Positions 61,995-64,000 of a stretch of 64,000 bases of DNA are shown here, piece by piece. Origin of the DNA: Aphelocoma coerulescens. Lineage: Eukaryota; Chordata; Aves; Passeriformes; Corvidae. The translations under genes were made by a program, and so were the position numbers. The stretch is taken from contig NC_091016.1 in the NCBI RefSeq assembly GCF_041296385.1, positions 13,925,497-13,989,496 on the forward strand. Reading direction: 5' to 3'. Each line of letters begins with the position of its first letter. The first letter of the stretch is position 1. Under the pieces are notes generated by a model. The model was not told the origin of the DNA. It ran no database searches and saw only the letters and a list, made by a program, of their open reading frames with translations.

Positions 61995-64000
61995 CTGGGA
62001 CTTCAAGCATTTCATTCACCTCATAACGGGGGAAGTTAGAGCCCAGAAAAGGCAGCATGAATGTTCCCACAATCCAAAGGCCTTCTCTCCCCTGATCTCA
62101 GCAGCCTTGAAGTTATTCCAGAATCAGGAGAAGAGTTTTATTTGACTAGCGTTGCACATGTGGGTAAGACAGACTGTTGAGCACTTCATTCAAAGAAAAG
62201 GAAAGTTTTACATAAATCATCACATATATTTATATGGGAAAAATTAAAGAAATTCTCATGCCAGTGTCATTTTTGAAAAAATATGAAATAAGTATTTTTT
62301 GTTACAGTTTGCCTACAGACAATGGTGGGTGCTGGCATTTTAATGGCAAATAGCAACACTATGTCACACTACATATCTGTTGGCTTTTCCAGTTTCTGCC
62401 AGAGATGGATTTTGTTCTCACAGAATAGTGCACAATCTTAAACTTCCAAGATGAAATAAAACATATGAAATTACTGCAATTACATATCTAAAGAGCGTAT
62501 TTTTCCACAACAACTGAAGTATATTTTATGACACATCTGAGTTCTATAATTTGTAAATATAAGTTAAATTTAAAATATGAAAAGTGAGGTCTGGAATGTC
62601 ATAACACTGGTGCAGTTACCAAACCTTATGTGCGCAGACATTTTGCAGAAGTGGTAACTGGTGCAACTCAGAACTGCTGCAGGCACTGACAAAGTTTCCA
62701 TCCATTTCAGTAGGAGCTGCATTGCACCAGTAATGCACAAATATCTTAAAGAGCAGTTATGAAAATGACAGAAGCAGTCAAACATTTATCAACCTGAACA
62801 TTATGTATATTAATTTGCAATGAAAAATATTTTTCCAGGACAGCTCTGGAGACCCATTATCTGCATCCCCACTACTAATAAGAGCCTAAAGAAGAAACAG
62901 TCAAACACTTAAGTAGCAGCACTGAAAGTTGCCAAATCAAGTGTTCAAAGATTGTGGTTACAAATACATTTTTATTAATACTGTTAGTATAGTAGCATAT
63001 ATATGTTTTCGAATAAAAACTGAGGTCCTCAAAAGAACCCACCTCCGAATTATTGTAAGCTAATGCTTTTGAGTCCTCAGGGTGAATCACCTAAGACCTG
63101 ACCTTACAGAGAACTGTTTGTTTTATGATAGTTCATGGGACACAAAACAGCACTCTCTCAGCTGCATGGCACTACAGTCAAGCCAATAGCTCTGTTAATT
63201 TATCCGGGTTGGATGCAGCTGTGAACTTGAGAAAAAAGAAAAACAACCAACAAACCACCACAGTCCAAAATCTGGTTCAAGAGATTATCACACATAAGGA
63301 ATTAATGACAGAGGGAAGGATTCATTCTCTGCTCCTGGACAGCACTCAATTGTCACAGAAAGCAGTGCCTTTTGCTGGCCCTTGGCTCAGCACACTGCCT
63401 GGACTGGCTCCCTGCAGAACAGCACATACAGTGTGGTGTGAGCCACCATGTGAGGACGTGTCTCCATCTAGGTAATACTGCAGCTTCTGGGACAAGGAGA
63501 GAAGTAATGGGCTGAGGATGGAAGCAGCTCAGCTCTGCCTCCAGTCCCGGGCATAACTCCTGCTACAAGAACACTTGGACAAATTGCTGAGGGTTTTAAC
63601 CCCCAAATTCTGAAGGAAGCATCTCTCTTAGAGATAATGTGACTATAGAGCAGCACCTACATCTTTCTGACAGCATGAGCATAAGATACTTCAGTCAGAA
63701 GGGCAGAAAGCCACACACAGAACATGGAAGGGCTTGGTTTCATCTATAGTCTTGATGTCCAACAGTGGGTACTTGTTGGCACCAATCACAGAAATAATAT
63801 GAAGGCAATATAGTCAAGTTCACAAACATCTTTTAAAACCCTTGAAAACAGTAATAAGAAATTGCTTAAGTACCAAATTTAAAAAATGGAGCCTCTTTTA
63901 TTCTTTAACACTTGAAAAGCTGCAAGTTGAATGACTTGTCTGTGCTTCCACATGATTATCTCACAATCTCTCTGTTCATATTATGTGTGCAGCTTGTCTT

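Larger units (their letters stand above)
42705..64000 (-). other. EHBP1: EHBP1 large intron, partial (phase 0), right edge
   Basis: Everything to the right of the exon at 42526-42704 appears intronic. I searched for the preceding coding block (Pro-rich linker with NPF motifs and APAPP-like runs) on the minus strand and saw none, so it should lie beyond 64000. Within the stretch are a solo LTR (53568-54235), palindromic ATTA sites (43337-43375), small duplications (56849-56872, 60963-60984), an AT-rich low-complexity block (57640-57740) and a short TC repeat (61979-61994). Short exons without obvious features could have been missed by eye. Confidence 0.75.

Noticed and set aside
42705..64000. 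Earlier EHBP1 exons (NPF motifs, C2-like domain)
   Set aside because: No convincing match was seen; one NPF-like reading near 48590 lacks the surrounding EHBP1 sequence and hits no matching frame.
1..64000. CRISPR array, tRNA, rRNA or prokaryotic operon
   Set aside because: No regularly spaced repeats, no cloverleaf or rRNA sequence noticed, and the whole window reads as intron and exon of one vertebrate gene.

Overview
This window is intronic vertebrate nuclear DNA, most likely from a bird. It is AT-rich, has no operons or prokaryotic signals, and has no long open frame apart from one exon of about 0.9 kb. Its transposons point to a sauropsid: a 5'-truncated CR1 LINE, a solo LTR that looks like an avian endogenous retrovirus, and several very old MIR-like remnants. 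Assignment to a bird rather than another reptile is inference.

One gene is supported: EHBP1 (EH domain-binding protein 1), read on the minus strand from right to left. I could place eight internal exons: 42526-42704, 41849-41897, 34917-35831, 32833-32976, 15282-15429, 7748-7864, 4625-4749 and 1800-1938. All have GT/AG borders, their phases match across every junction, and together they give 1816 coding bases (about 605 residues) without a stop. They encode the end of the proline-rich linker, the complete calponin-homology (CH) domain, the long disordered Ser/Thr/Asp/Glu-rich segment, and the charged helical stretches before the C-terminal Rab-binding bMERB domain. The first exons (N-terminal C2-like domain, NPF motifs) should lie beyond position 64000. 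The last exons (bMERB domain, C-terminus) should lie left of position 1.

Layout: 1-1799 partial intron; 1.8-8 kb three small exons with 2.7-3 kb introns; 8-15 kb an intron with the CR1 copy and a MIR-like remnant; 15.4-32.8 kb a 17.4 kb intron with several CpG-retaining or motif-rich stretches; 32.8-35.8 kb two exons including the largest; 35.8-41.8 kb an intron; 41.8-42.7 kb the two exons that carry most of the CH domain; 42.7-64 kb part of a very large intron with the solo LTR at 53.6-54.2 kb.

The most notable points are three tandem NAGNAG splice acceptors among the eight exons, three frame-neutral exons that could be skipped, a solo LTR with a perfect 5-bp target duplication, and homeodomain-type palindromes plus islands of retained CpG. 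The last group are candidate enhancers; in human, EHBP1 lies next to the developmental gene OTX1. I see no clear new biological system. The regulatory candidates are hypotheses that need cross-species alignment.
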